DNA from: Lachnospiraceae bacterium
GTDB lineage: Bacteria > Bacillota > Clostridia > Lachnospirales > Lachnospiraceae
Assembly: GCA_011959105.1 (NCBI GenBank)
Contig: BLLU01000063.1
Span: forward strand, 1 to 61,587
Length of the DNA: 61,587 nucleotides
Direction: 5' to 3'
Positions within the stretch are counted from its first letter, which is position 1, and every line of letters begins with the position of its first letter. The position numbers and the translations under genes are program-made. The notes below the pieces were generated by a model. That model searched no databases. It was given only the letters and a program-made list of their open reading frames with translations, and had not been told where the DNA came from. Positions 34,881-43,044 of the stretch are shown here, piece after piece.

Positions 34881-36463
34881 TGGCGGTGTTGGCACAGATG
34901 AAACTTTTGGCGAAACTGGAGCTTTGCAATCTATATGGTCTCAATGTCCTGCGGTTTTCCCGGGACAGGACGGCGAAGAAGAGGGCCGGAGCCATGCTGG
35001 CGGTCTGGATGGTACTGGCCGTGGTGTTGATTGTCTATACGGGAGGCCTTTCCTATGGCCTGGTATATCTGGGACTGGAAAAGGTAATTCCAGCCTATCT
35101 GATTGCCATATCCAGCCTGCTGGTATTCTTTTTCGGAATGCTTAAGGCCGGGAGCGCCCTTTATAGCAGGGAGGGGTATGAGATTCTCTGCGCCCTGCCC
35201 GTGACCCAGGCGGCTGTGGCCGGGAGCAGATTTGTGCGCATGTATGTGGAAAACCTGCTGCCCACGCTGGCCATCCTGCTGCCGGGAATCGCTGTTTATG
35301 CCTGGGCTGTACGACCCGGCCCTGCTTTTTATCTGGCGGTGCTGCTGGGAATCTGGGCTGTGCCTCTTCTGCCCATGGCGGGGGCCGTATTGGTGGGCGC
35401 GCTGGTCACAGGGATTTCCTCCAGGATGCGTCACAAGAGTCTGATTTCCTCCGCCCTGTCCATCCTTGCTGTTCTGGCGATCTTTTATGGAATTTCCCGC
35501 TTTTCCCACATGGACGGGGGATTGCATCCGGAACAAATGCGGAAACTGGCGGACACGGTTTTTTCATTGCTGGGTAAAGTTTATCCTCCCGCAGTATGGC
35601 TGGGGAGGGCTCTGACGGAGGGGAGCTGGGGCCAGAGCCTGGGATGGGCGGCGCTCTCCCTGGGAGTGTTTGTCCTGGTGGGGGCATGCGTCTCCTTTCG
35701 CTTTCGCCAAATATGCCAGAGTCTCTTCGGCAGTTCGGCCCGGCATGATTATGAGATGGGTGATTTGAAGGAGGACACCGTTCTGAGGGCTTTGTGCAGA
35801 CGGGAGTTTAAGCGGTATTTTTCTTCCACCGTGTACCTGACCAATACAATCATTGGCCCCATTATGAGCTGCCTGTTCTCCGGCGCGCTGCTTTTTGTGG
35901 ATCTGGAATCCCTGACGGGACAGTTACCGATAGCGGTGGACGTCTGTTCTCTGGCTCCCTTTGCCATGGTGGGTATGCTGTGTATGATGACCACCACCTC
36001 CACTTCTATTTCCATGGAAGGGAAAAACTGGTGGATTGTGAAGAGTCTGCCTTTGTCGGTAAAATCGGTCCTGGACGCCAAGCTTTTGATGAATCTGTTG
36101 CTGCTTCTGCCCTTTTATCTTCTGTCGGAACTGCTGATGCTCCTGGCCCTGCAGCCCGGCGGCGCGGAACTGGTATGGATGCTGCTGCTTCCCGGGGTGA
36201 TTATACTGTTCTCCTGCGTGTACGGCCTGACCATAAATCTGCGCTTTCCGGTGATGGACTGGGAGAGCGAAGTGACGGTAGTCAAGCAGAGTGCTTCGGC
36301 CATGCTGGGAGGAATGGGAGGATTCCTGGTAAGCATTGTGTGTTTGGCGGTATTTTTCACCGCGCCGGAGGCGTATGCGAATATCCTGAAGGCAATATTG
36401 TGTGCGGGCCTGCTTTTCACCACGTTTCTTTTGTACCGGGGGAACTGCCGAAAAACATTATAG
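34880..36463 (+). CDS. ABC-2 type exporter permease, large form
   Basis: The 527-residue membrane protein has about 10-12 hydrophobic helices, starting after a short cytoplasmic N-terminus (MAVLAQMKLLAKLELCNLYG). Polar loops are short, and one loop (about 290-310) faces the cytoplasm. It overlaps the ATPase stop codon by one base (TGATG), so it is the membrane partner of that ATPase. The length and pattern fit putative ABC exporter permeases found with GntR or XRE regulators in Firmicutes. A clear terminator follows 127 bases later. Confidence 0.85.
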   Translation: MAVLAQMKLLAKLELCNLYGLNVLRFSRDRTAKKRAGAMLAVWMVLAVVLIVYTGGLSYGLVYLGLEKVIPAYLIAISSLLVFFFGMLKAGSALYSREGYEILCALPVTQAAVAGSRFVRMYVENLLPTLAILLPGIAVYAWAVRPGPAFYLAVLLGIWAVPLLPMAGAVLVGALVTGISSRMRHKSLISSALSILAVLAIFYGISRFSHMDGGLHPEQMRKLADTVFSLLGKVYPPAVWLGRALTEGSWGQSLGWAALSLGVFVLVGACVSFRFRQICQSLFGSSARHDYEMGDLKEDTVLRALCRREFKRYFSSTVYLTNTIIGPIMSCLFSGALLFVDLESLTGQLPIAVDVCSLAPFAMVGMLCMMTTTSTSISMEGKNWWIVKSLPLSVKSVLDAKLLMNLLLLLPFYLLSELLMLLALQPGGAELVWMLLLPGVIILFSCVYGLTINLRFPVMDWESEVTVVKQSASAMLGGMGGFLVSIVCLAVFFTAPEAYANILKAILCAGLLFTTFLLYRGNCRKTL

Positions 36464-36590
36464 AGAAAGTAGAGAAGATTTTCATAACAAGACATAGGGT
36501 TGTCCTGTTTGCAATGATAAAATGAACCCGTAAGATTTTTGAGAGATAATGTGCTGCGCTGACGCGCAACCATTGGTTGAGAAAAACAAG

Positions 36591-36620
36591 AAGGCTGGGT
36601 GCTTGCATCCGGCCTTTTTT
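36591..36620 (+). terminator. Strong intrinsic terminator after the ABC-2 operon
   Basis: AAGGCTGGGTGC and GCATCCGGCCTT form a 12-bp stem (two G-T pairs) with a TT loop, followed by further T residues. The region 36464-36590 has no gene; it holds a small palindrome (CAACCATTGGTTG) and a possible weak promoter. Confidence 0.88.
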
Positions 36621-36658
36621 CCGTTTATCATATAGGCATACCGGTAAACAAACGCGTG

Positions 36659-36780
36659 CGTATGCGGAACTCTAAAAACAGCATGCCCCCGGAAAGCGCA
36701 CTGATTTCTGTGGGGACGCGAGCGTTCCCACAGGAATCACCGAGATGTGTGGTTGGAGGGGGTATGCGGAACTCTAATTA
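36659..36780 (+). repeat. Nested-hairpin element upstream of the XRE-PRTase gene
   Basis: A lone right-end fragment TATGCGGAACTCTAA (36661-36675) is joined to a full unit (36674-36773) that begins AAAACAGCAT and ends TATGCGGAACT, followed by CTAATTAG. The outer arms GCATGCCCCC and GGGGGTATGC pair over 10 positions. The inner arms (GATTTCTGTGGGGA with TTCCCACAGGAATC) pair over 14 positions counting G-T. The gene start is 19 bases after the right end, with its AGGAGG directly adjoining the element. Confidence 0.88.
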
Positions 36781-36791
36781 GGAGGAAAATC

Positions 36792-37592
36792 ATGAACACC
36801 ATAGGGCAGACTATCAAACAACTGCGCAGGGCCAGGGGGGTGACCCAGGAAGAACTGGCCGGGGCGCTGAATGTGACCTATCAGGCGGTATCCAAGTGGG
36901 AGAACGAGACCGCCCAGCCGGATATCATGATGATGCCGGCGCTGGCGTCATACTTTGGAGTGACCATTGATGAACTCTTTGGTTACAAGCTGGATGTGAT
37001 GACCAATAAAGAACGGATGATCCGCTATATGGATAAGAACGGCATTCTGGTCCGCAGGGATGTGGACCTGAAAAACGGCGGGAAGAGCAGCTATTATATC
37101 AATACGGAAAACTTTTCCACCAACGCCCAGTTGTCCCGGATCGGGGAAGTCTTTGCCGACTGCATCCGTGAGAATCATTTGGAATTTGACGCCCTGGTGG
37201 GGCTGGCCTATCACGGAATCGCCTTTGCCATAGCGGCGGCTACAGCCCTGCACACCAAGTATGGCAAGACATGCAGCTACTGCTATGACAGGCGGGTGGC
37301 GGACAGCCGGGGCCGGGAACTCTGCGGCCATACCCTGCAGGACGGGGAGCGGGTGGTGATCGTGGACGATGTGATGACTTCCGGCGCTTCGGTGGAGGAA
37401 AGAGTGGAGAGGCTGCGCAGCCGGGCGGATATACAGGTAGCGGCGGTGATTGTTATCATCAACCGCAGGAATCAAATGCCTGCGGGAACCCCTTCCGGCG
37501 AGGAACGGATGCTGGAGAAATACGGCGCTAAAGTGTACTCCCTGATAACGGATGAGGACATTGAGGCAGCATTCCGGGAGAGGATCGTGTAA
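36792..37592 (+). CDS. XRE helix-turn-helix fused to an orotate phosphoribosyltransferase-like domain
   Basis: Residues 1-62 are an XRE DNA-binding domain (VTQEELAGALNVTYQAVSKWE). Residues about 75-266 resemble orotate phosphoribosyltransferase: MDKNGILVRRDVDLKNGGKSSYYIN, GLAYHGIAFA, CYDRR, and the PRPP-binding motif VVIVDDVMTSGAS (188-200). In true OPRTases the flexible loop carries K-D-H-G-E; here the matching loop reads ADSRGRE, without the catalytic Lys and His. I therefore infer a PRPP- or nucleotide-sensing regulator rather than an enzyme, comparable in logic to B. subtilis PurR, which joins a winged helix to a PRTase domain. The start at 36792 has an AGGAGG site. Total length is 266 residues. 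Confidence 0.82.
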   Translation: MNTIGQTIKQLRRARGVTQEELAGALNVTYQAVSKWENETAQPDIMMMPALASYFGVTIDELFGYKLDVMTNKERMIRYMDKNGILVRRDVDLKNGGKSSYYINTENFSTNAQLSRIGEVFADCIRENHLEFDALVGLAYHGIAFAIAAATALHTKYGKTCSYCYDRRVADSRGRELCGHTLQDGERVVIVDDVMTSGASVEERVERLRSRADIQVAAVIVIINRRNQMPAGTPSGEERMLEKYGAKVYSLITDEDIEAAFRERIV

Positions 37593-37620
37593 AAATTAAG
37601 AAGAGTTGATTTTTCGTGCA

Positions 37621-37664
37621 CCGGGCTGACTGGCAGAACGCCAGTCAGCCCGGCGGCTGTTTTT
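37621..37664 (+). terminator. Long hairpin terminator after the XRE-PRTase gene
   Basis: CCGGGCTGACTGGC (37621-37634) pairs perfectly with GCCAGTCAGCCCGG (37640-37653) around an AGAAC loop. The T-run (TTTTT) starts seven bases after the stem, so termination is likely but not ideal. Confidence 0.7.
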
Positions 37665-37727
37665 CGGAGATTTTTTTGTGGCAGGAAAAGGGGAAACGTG
37701 GTAGAATAAAGAAATATACTGCGAGGC

Positions 37728-37756
37728 TTGATTATTGCTCTGGCAGGGATTATAAT
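37728..37756 (+). promoter_or_regulatory. Sigma-A promoter for the zinc-ribbon gene
   Basis: TTGATT (37728-37733) and a perfect TATAAT (37751-37756) are 17 bases apart, 25 bases before the ATG. Confidence 0.75.
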
Positions 37757-37780
37757 GTGCATGTGAGGAAAGAGAATACT

Positions 37781-37987
37781 ATGGCAGACAAAATAGTGGT
37801 AGGCTGCCTGCGGGAGGATCTGGCGGTATGCCCCGGCTGCGGCAGCAAAAACATTGTGGGCAGGGACAGGGAATATTGCCACTGCGGCCAGTGCGGTCAG
37901 GCCCTGGAGATCCGGGTGGTGAGCAGGGTAGCCGAAGGGGAAGAGGCGGAAAACCGAAAGGAATTTGAGCAGATTTCCTTGTTTTAG
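37781..37987 (+). CDS. Small zinc-ribbon protein, function unknown
   Basis: The 68-residue protein starts MADKIVVGCLREDLAVCPGCGSK and has a four-cysteine pattern (CPGC then HCGQCGQ) expected to bind one zinc ion. An acidic tail ends EQISLF; that last part looks like a beta-clamp-type or other short binding motif but this is a guess. It has its own promoter and an AGGAAAGAG site. The dehydrogenase gene follows 40 bases later, so the two may be cotranscribed. I do not recognise a named family. Confidence 0.65.
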   Translation: MADKIVVGCLREDLAVCPGCGSKNIVGRDREYCHCGQCGQALEIRVVSRVAEGEEAENRKEFEQISLF

Positions 37988-38027
37988 GAGGAAGCATTTA
38001 CCGGGATAAGCGGGAGAGGAAAGCAGC

Positions 38028-39089
38028 ATGGCGGCAGCAGGCAAAAGCATAGGAATACCGGCAATCCTGAAAGTGGGCAGAGGAGCGCTGGACAATATCG
38101 GTATTTATTTAAAGGAAGAAAATTTTCAGAACGCGGTGCTCTATTTCGGCAACGGGCTCGTTGAGTTGTTTGGCATGAAGGTTATGGACTCCCTGAAGGA
38201 GGCCGGCATTGAGGTGCTGGAGTACCGGGAGATTGACACGGTGTGCATTGATGATATCGTGGAGATGGCCTTCACGCTGCCCAATAAGGTGCAGACCATC
38301 ATCGCCGTCGGCGGGGGCAAGGTAATTGATGCGGGGAAATATGCGGCATTTTTGCGGAATCTGCCTTTTATCAGCGTGCCCACATCCAGTTCCAGCGACG
38401 GTTTTTCCAGCGCCAGCGCCTCCCTGATCGTGGAGGGCAGACGCACTTCCGTGCCCGCCAGGCTGGCTCATGGCATCATCGTGGACACAGAAGTGATTCG
38501 GACGGCTCCGGAGCGCTTTATATACTCAGGGATCGGCGATATGGTCTCCAAGATCACCGCATTGTACGACTGGCTGTTTGAGGCCCGGGCGGGCTATTCC
38601 CAGGTGAACGACTTTGCGGTGATGATTGCCAAGAAGGCGGTGAACAGCTTTGTGCGGACTCCCTTTCAAAGCATCCAGGAGGAATTATTTCTAAAAGAAT
38701 TGCTGGATTCCCTGGCCATGAGCGGCATCGCCAACGAGATAGCAGGCAGCAGCGCTCCCACCAGCGGCAGCGAGCATCTGATCTCTCATGCGCTGGATAA
38801 GCTGCTGGAACAGCCCCAGCTTCACGGCGTCCAGGTGGGGATTGCAACCTACCTGATGGCCAAAGTCCAGGAGCACCGCTATGTACGGGTCAATACCATT
38901 TTTACGGACACAGGCTTTTGGAAATATGCAGAGACCCTGGGTATGAAAAAGGCAGATTTCTCCAAAGCTATAGATATGGCGCCTTCCGTCAAGCCTCACA
39001 GACATACTTATCTGCATGAGGAACCCTACCGGGAGAAGGCGAAACGCCTGCTGGAGGAGGATGAAATTCTGAGCAGGATTTTGATATAA
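38028..39089 (+). CDS. Iron-containing dehydrogenase, sn-glycerol-1-phosphate dehydrogenase-like
   Basis: The 353-residue protein has the fold of the dehydroquinate synthase-like/iron-containing alcohol dehydrogenase group: NAD-binding GGGKVIDAGKYAA (about 90-102), SVPTSSSSDGFSSASASL (about 115-132), and metal-binding residues in GSEHLISHAL and later GVQVGIATYLMAK. These features fit the AraM/EgsA type, which makes glycerol-1-phosphate from dihydroxyacetone phosphate. In bacteria the product can feed archaeal-type lipid heads or other glycerol-phosphate compounds. The exact substrate here is inferred. The gene is followed within 7 bases by the transglutaminase-like gene. Confidence 0.85.
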   Translation: MAAAGKSIGIPAILKVGRGALDNIGIYLKEENFQNAVLYFGNGLVELFGMKVMDSLKEAGIEVLEYREIDTVCIDDIVEMAFTLPNKVQTIIAVGGGKVIDAGKYAAFLRNLPFISVPTSSSSDGFSSASASLIVEGRRTSVPARLAHGIIVDTEVIRTAPERFIYSGIGDMVSKITALYDWLFEARAGYSQVNDFAVMIAKKAVNSFVRTPFQSIQEELFLKELLDSLAMSGIANEIAGSSAPTSGSEHLISHALDKLLEQPQLHGVQVGIATYLMAKVQEHRYVRVNTIFTDTGFWKYAETLGMKKADFSKAIDMAPSVKPHRHTYLHEEPYREKAKRLLEEDEILSRILI

Positions 39090-39096
39090 ACGAAAA

Positions 39097-40764
39097 TTGG
39101 AGGTGGCAGTTCTGAAACTGGTCAAAGGAATATTTTACGGATTTTGCATATTGGTGATTTTACTCTGTGCCGGAATAGTGGGCATCGCTTTTTCCCCGAC
39201 CGCATCGGAGAGGCTGGCTGAGATTCTCTACGGGGAGAATCGAAACCAGGGGATCGTGGATGTGGTGGATCCAGCGGATCCCGAGAAGCCGGGAGAGAAC
39301 GGACTGCCGGGAGGCCAGGAGCCCCAGGAGAGTCCGGAGCCTACCGAAGCCCCGTCCCAGGAACAGCCGGAGCCTACGATCGCGCCGCCCCAGATGGACG
39401 GCCCCCTGACCTGGGAGCCGGAGCCCACGCCCATGCCGTCCCAGATCCCTGTCCCCACCCCGGACATGGATACCGGCAATATGGTGATCAATATTTACGC
39501 GGTGAAAAACGGCAATACTTCAGGCGGGGCTGCCGGCTATGTGATTCCCTCCGGTGATTCGGTATCGGCCCCCAAGGATCTGGCCGACAAAGCCGGATAT
39601 ACGCCGGTGACGGAAAACACCACGGAACTGAAAAAAGAGGAAGCCGATAAGCTGCAGACGGAGCTGACCCTGGGGGAAACCGGCACCGGGCTGTACTTTG
39701 ACAGTCTGTTCTATCCCTACTACTATTTGCTGGACGAGACAGGGCAGGCCGTCTACCGGCAGATCTACGCCAATGCCAACGCCCTCAACAAAACGTTTAT
39801 GCCTTGTCAGGATATCACTGTAAACGCGCTGAAAACAGTGTTTGAGGCGGTGTACAACGATCATCCGGAATTGTTCTGGCTGGAGACGAGTTATGGCTGT
39901 AAGTACAGCCGCAGCGGGAAATGCATAGAGATTACACTGCAGTTCAGCGTCACGGAAGAGGAGATGGCGGATTTCCGAAATACCTTTGATACCCAGGTGA
40001 ATCGGATCTTATACCAGGCCTGGAGCCTTCCCGATGATTACGAGAAGGAAAAGTATGTCCACAACAGACTGTTGGAACTGGTGGAATACCAGAGCGGTGC
40101 GCCCATGAGCCAGAGTGCGTACAGCGCTCTGGTAAACGGAAAGACCGTATGCGCAGGCTATGCCCGGGCTTTCCAGTACCTGATGCACCAGTTGGGAATC
40201 CCCTGCTATTACTGCACGGGATATTCCGGGGAGAATCATGCGTGGAACATTATTTATCTCTACGGAGAGTATTATAATGTGGACCTGACTTGGGACGATA
40301 CGGAGCCGGCCACCTACCGCTACTTCAACAAGACGGATCAGGATTACGAGACCACCCATGTGCGCCGGAGCCTGGCCCAGAAGCTGCCCGCATGTGAGGG
40401 AACCAGTTATCGGAATCTGGAGCCGGAACCGGACGGCGCATCGCCCACCCCTACGCCCCGGCCCCAGGCAAGCCCTACGCCCGGCCCCGGTTCTTCCTCC
40501 GTCTCACCGGAGTTGGAGGCATATTATAAGGATTGCGGCCAGCAGATCATTGACTATGGTCTGGGGAATTCCACCTTTGTGCAGGAACTTGACTCCAGCC
40601 TGTGGAATGAATTGTGGACGGCCTACAACAATGGCAATATCTCGGACAGCTTTCTGATCCGGGCCATGAACCGTCTGGGAGGCAGTTCCTGCAGCGTGCA
40701 GATCGTATGCCGGAAAGGAACGAATGGCAACTACATTTTAACTCATACGGTCAATATACAGTGA
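39097..40764 (+). CDS. Membrane-anchored transglutaminase-like protein with Pro-rich linkers
   Basis: The protein has an N-terminal membrane helix (about 8-30) and a Pro/Glu/Thr-rich linker (about 50-125). The transglutaminase-like domain has Cys in GKTVCAGYARAFQ, His in GENHAWNIIYL and Asp in VDLTWDD, a complete Cys-His-Asp triad; a second Pro/Thr linker and a C-terminal domain follow. It should act outside the membrane, perhaps as a peptidase or cross-linker on the wall. The start is uncertain. The frame opens with TTG at 39097 (555 residues), but the GGAGG site at 39099-39103 lies inside it and is ideally placed for the CTG at 39112, so a CTG start is possible. Confidence 0.85.
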   Translation: MEVAVLKLVKGIFYGFCILVILLCAGIVGIAFSPTASERLAEILYGENRNQGIVDVVDPADPEKPGENGLPGGQEPQESPEPTEAPSQEQPEPTIAPPQMDGPLTWEPEPTPMPSQIPVPTPDMDTGNMVINIYAVKNGNTSGGAAGYVIPSGDSVSAPKDLADKAGYTPVTENTTELKKEEADKLQTELTLGETGTGLYFDSLFYPYYYLLDETGQAVYRQIYANANALNKTFMPCQDITVNALKTVFEAVYNDHPELFWLETSYGCKYSRSGKCIEITLQFSVTEEEMADFRNTFDTQVNRILYQAWSLPDDYEKEKYVHNRLLELVEYQSGAPMSQSAYSALVNGKTVCAGYARAFQYLMHQLGIPCYYCTGYSGENHAWNIIYLYGEYYNVDLTWDDTEPATYRYFNKTDQDYETTHVRRSLAQKLPACEGTSYRNLEPEPDGASPTPTPRPQASPTPGPGSSSVSPELEAYYKDCGQQIIDYGLGNSTFVQELDSSLWNELWTAYNNGNISDSFLIRAMNRLGGSSCSVQIVCRKGTNGNYILTHTVNIQ

Positions 40765-40797
40765 GCGGATTTTTAATCAAATAACAGGCGTAATATA

Positions 40798-40828
40798 ACA
40801 CCTCATGCGGGAAGCATGGGGTGTTTTT
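40798..40828 (+). terminator. Intrinsic terminator before the spoIIIA operon
   Basis: ACACCTCATGC (40798-40808) pairs with GCATGGGGTGT (40814-40824) over 11 positions with one G-T, followed by TTTT. Confidence 0.88.
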
Positions 40829-40881
40829 CTATCTGAAGCATACTGGGAATTATGAAGGAGATTTTTTCAAAAAAAGAACAG

Positions 40882-40909
40882 GCATATCTCGCTTGTCCCA
40901 TCATATATT
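40882..40909 (+). promoter_or_regulatory. Possible sigma-E promoter of the spoIIIA operon
   Basis: GCATATCT (40882-40889) and CATATATT (40902-40909) resemble the sigma-E -35 and -10 elements, with a 12-base spacer. In B. subtilis this operon is sigma-E controlled. The match is imperfect (CATACAAT would be ideal). Confidence 0.35.
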
Positions 40910-40929
40910 GAGATAAGGAGGTGCGGGCA

Positions 40930-41913
40930 ATGGGAATGAGTCTGACGGATATTTTTCCTGAGTCATACAGGGTGTATTTCAGGACGGCCCAGGGGCGGGC
41001 GGAGCAGGTCAGTGAGATTCGGCTGCGCATCGGCGGACCGGCCATTCTGATGGAGGGCTGCAGAGAGGTTTTTCTCAGGGAGGACGGGGCTTATACGGAG
41101 CATATGGAGCAGGCATGGCGACCGGACAGACAAGCCCTGGGAGAGATCGTCAGCCATCTGTGCCAGTATTCCCTGTATGCCTATGAGGACGAACTGCGGC
41201 AGGGCTATATCACCATAGAGGGCGGCCATCGGGTGGGGATTGTGGGACAGGCGGTACAGGAAAGTGTCAACAGCATCCGCACCATCAAGCATATTTCGGC
41301 GCTGAATATCCGGGTTGCCCATCAGATCCTGGGGGCGGCCACGCCGGTGCTGCCCTATGTCTACAGGAGAGGGAGCATGAGCAACACACTGATTGTTTCC
41401 CCGCCGGGCTGCGGCAAGACCACACTGCTGCGGGATCTGATAAGACAGATTTCCTGCGGCAATGCCTATGGGCCTGCCCGGACAGTGGGGGTGGTGGACG
41501 AGCGCTCGGAGATCGCAGGCTGTTATATGGGACAGCCCCAGAACGACCTGGGACCTCGCAGCGATGTGCTGGATGCCTGTCCCAAAGCGTTGGGCATGAT
41601 GCTGCTGCTGCGGAGTATGTCTCCTGCCGTGCTGGCGGTGGACGAACTGGGCAGCGGAGAAGAGATCCGGGCGGTGCGCATGGCTGCCTCCTGCGGCGTC
41701 AGTCTGGTGGCCACCATCCATGGCATGGACATGCAGGATGTACAGGGCAAGCCGGGGATGGGGGCATTGCTGGCGGAAGGGATTTTCACCTGTATGCTGG
41801 TGTTGAAGCGGGACAGGCAGGGCCGGTGCCGGGTGGGACAGGTGCTGCATCGCAGGCAGGCGGGCGGCGTGTGGGAGGAGGTGGCCGGGGATGGTCAGAT
41901 TGGCGGGCTTTAG
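40930..41913 (+). CDS. spoIIIAA: Stage III sporulation protein AA, ATPase
   Basis: SpoIIIAA is the cytoplasmic ATPase of the SpoIIIA-SpoIIQ channel that connects mother cell and forespore after engulfment. The 327-residue protein has Walker A SPPGCGKT (157-164), a Walker B-like AVLAVDELGSGEE and the secretion-ATPase feature LVATIHGMDM. The ATG at 40930 follows a perfect AAGGAGGTG; the GTG at 40921 lies within that site. It overlaps spoIIIAB by 23 bases. A possible sigma-E promoter lies just upstream. Confidence 0.96.
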   Translation: MGMSLTDIFPESYRVYFRTAQGRAEQVSEIRLRIGGPAILMEGCREVFLREDGAYTEHMEQAWRPDRQALGEIVSHLCQYSLYAYEDELRQGYITIEGGHRVGIVGQAVQESVNSIRTIKHISALNIRVAHQILGAATPVLPYVYRRGSMSNTLIVSPPGCGKTTLLRDLIRQISCGNAYGPARTVGVVDERSEIAGCYMGQPQNDLGPRSDVLDACPKALGMMLLLRSMSPAVLAVDELGSGEEIRAVRMAASCGVSLVATIHGMDMQDVQGKPGMGALLAEGIFTCMLVLKRDRQGRCRVGQVLHRRQAGGVWEEVAGDGQIGGL

Positions 41914-42409
41914 CATGATTGCTGTAAGCTGCAGCGGGCTGGGCGTCTGGTATGCCTGGAACATGCAGCAGCGTCTGCAACATCTCCATACCATGAATCG
42001 GATCATCGAACTGCTGGTGAGCCTGTTACAGTATGGGAAAAGCACCCTGCCGGAGTGCTGCTGCCAGTTGGCCGCCCAGGCGGAGGAGCCCTACGGGCAG
42101 GCTTTTGCCCGGGTGTATAAGGAGATGACGGAGAGCCGGGGAAGCAGCTTTACGGAGGTCTATGGGCGGATCATGGGGGAGGCGTTGGGGGAACTGCCCC
42201 TGAAGGAGCAGGATCGGCAGTTGTTTCTCCAATGTATGCTGGACCAGGGAGGCGGCGACGGCGAGTCCAGGATACGGCTGGTCCGAAGGCAGCAGGAACT
42301 GCTGAAGGAGCGGATTGCCAGGCTGGAGCCGGAACACCGGGAAAAGGGACGCATGGCGGTGGGGCTGGGAACTTTGGGGGGCATCCTGCTCATTATTATA
42401 CTGCTTTAA
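41891..42409 (+). CDS. spoIIIAB: Stage III sporulation protein AB
   Basis: The 172-residue protein has a first hydrophobic helix (about 6-22) and a last one (GLGTLGGILLIIIL), with a cytoplasmic helical body between containing LPLKEQDRQLFLQ. It resembles type II secretion GspF-like platform proteins and is a membrane platform of the SpoIIIA complex. The length equals the B. subtilis protein (171). It overlaps the end of spoIIIAA, so translation is coupled. Confidence 0.94.
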   Translation: MVRLAGFSMIAVSCSGLGVWYAWNMQQRLQHLHTMNRIIELLVSLLQYGKSTLPECCCQLAAQAEEPYGQAFARVYKEMTESRGSSFTEVYGRIMGEALGELPLKEQDRQLFLQCMLDQGGGDGESRIRLVRRQQELLKERIARLEPEHREKGRMAVGLGTLGGILLIIILL

Positions 42410-42435
42410 GATAGAGAATGTATGGAGAAGAAGGC

Positions 42436-42633
42436 ATGGGTGTAAGTCTGATATTTAAAATTGCGGCGGTGGGGATATTGGTAACCATTTTGAGCCAGGT
42501 ACTCAAGCATAGCGGCCGGGAGGAACATGCTTTTCTGATCAGTCTGGCGGGGCTGATTCTGGTGCTCACCTGGATCGTGCCCTATATTTATGACCTGTTT
42601 ACCACGATACAGACCTTGTTTAACCTGACGTGA
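42436..42633 (+). CDS. spoIIIAC: Stage III sporulation protein AC
   Basis: The small 65-residue membrane protein has two hydrophobic helices (LIFKIAAVGILVTILSQVL and FLISLAGLILVLTWIVPYI) joined by a short polar loop (KHSGREEHA). This is the standard SpoIIIAC form and part of the feeding-tube membrane base. The ATG at 42436 was chosen over 42418 for family length and the AGAAGG site. It is 12 bases from spoIIIAD. Confidence 0.93.
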   Translation: MGVSLIFKIAAVGILVTILSQVLKHSGREEHAFLISLAGLILVLTWIVPYIYDLFTTIQTLFNLT

Positions 42634-42645
42634 TGGGAGTGTGTT

Positions 42646-43035
42646 ATGTCCGAACTAATCAAGATATGCATACTGGGGATTCTGGGCATTATGGTGGCGT
42701 TACAGTTCAAAGCCACCAGACCGGAATACGGAATCTATATGGGGCTGGTGATCAGTATTCTGATCTTTGCCTATGCGGTGCGCCAGTTTTCCGCCGTTTT
42801 GGGGCAGTTTGCCCTGATCCGGCAGTTCCTGGGGAGCAGCCAGAGTTATCTGTCCATTCTACTAAAAATAACAGGTGTAACATATATCTGCGAATTCAGC
42901 GCCGGAATCTGCAAGGACGCGGGATATGGGGCGGTGGCGGAGCAGATTGAGATTCTGGGAAAACTGACGGTGATGTTTGCCGGGCTGCCCATCCTGCTGG
43001 CCGTGATGGAACAGATACAGACCTTTATGCGTTAG
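42646..43035 (+). CDS. spoIIIAD: Stage III sporulation protein AD
   Basis: The 129-residue membrane protein has about four hydrophobic segments and the conserved TGVTYICEFSAGICKDAGYGAVAEQIE stretch typical of SpoIIIAD. It follows spoIIIAC by 12 bases and precedes spoIIIAE by 9. The B. subtilis protein has 133 residues. It belongs to the mother-cell membrane part of the SpoIIIA complex. Confidence 0.93.
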   Translation: MSELIKICILGILGIMVALQFKATRPEYGIYMGLVISILIFAYAVRQFSAVLGQFALIRQFLGSSQSYLSILLKITGVTYICEFSAGICKDAGYGAVAEQIEILGKLTVMFAGLPILLAVMEQIQTFMR

Positions 43036-43044
43036 GGGGAGCCG

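Noticed and set aside
36792..37592. Calling this gene pyrE
   Set aside because: It has an added DNA-binding domain and the catalytic loop residues of OPRTase are missing.
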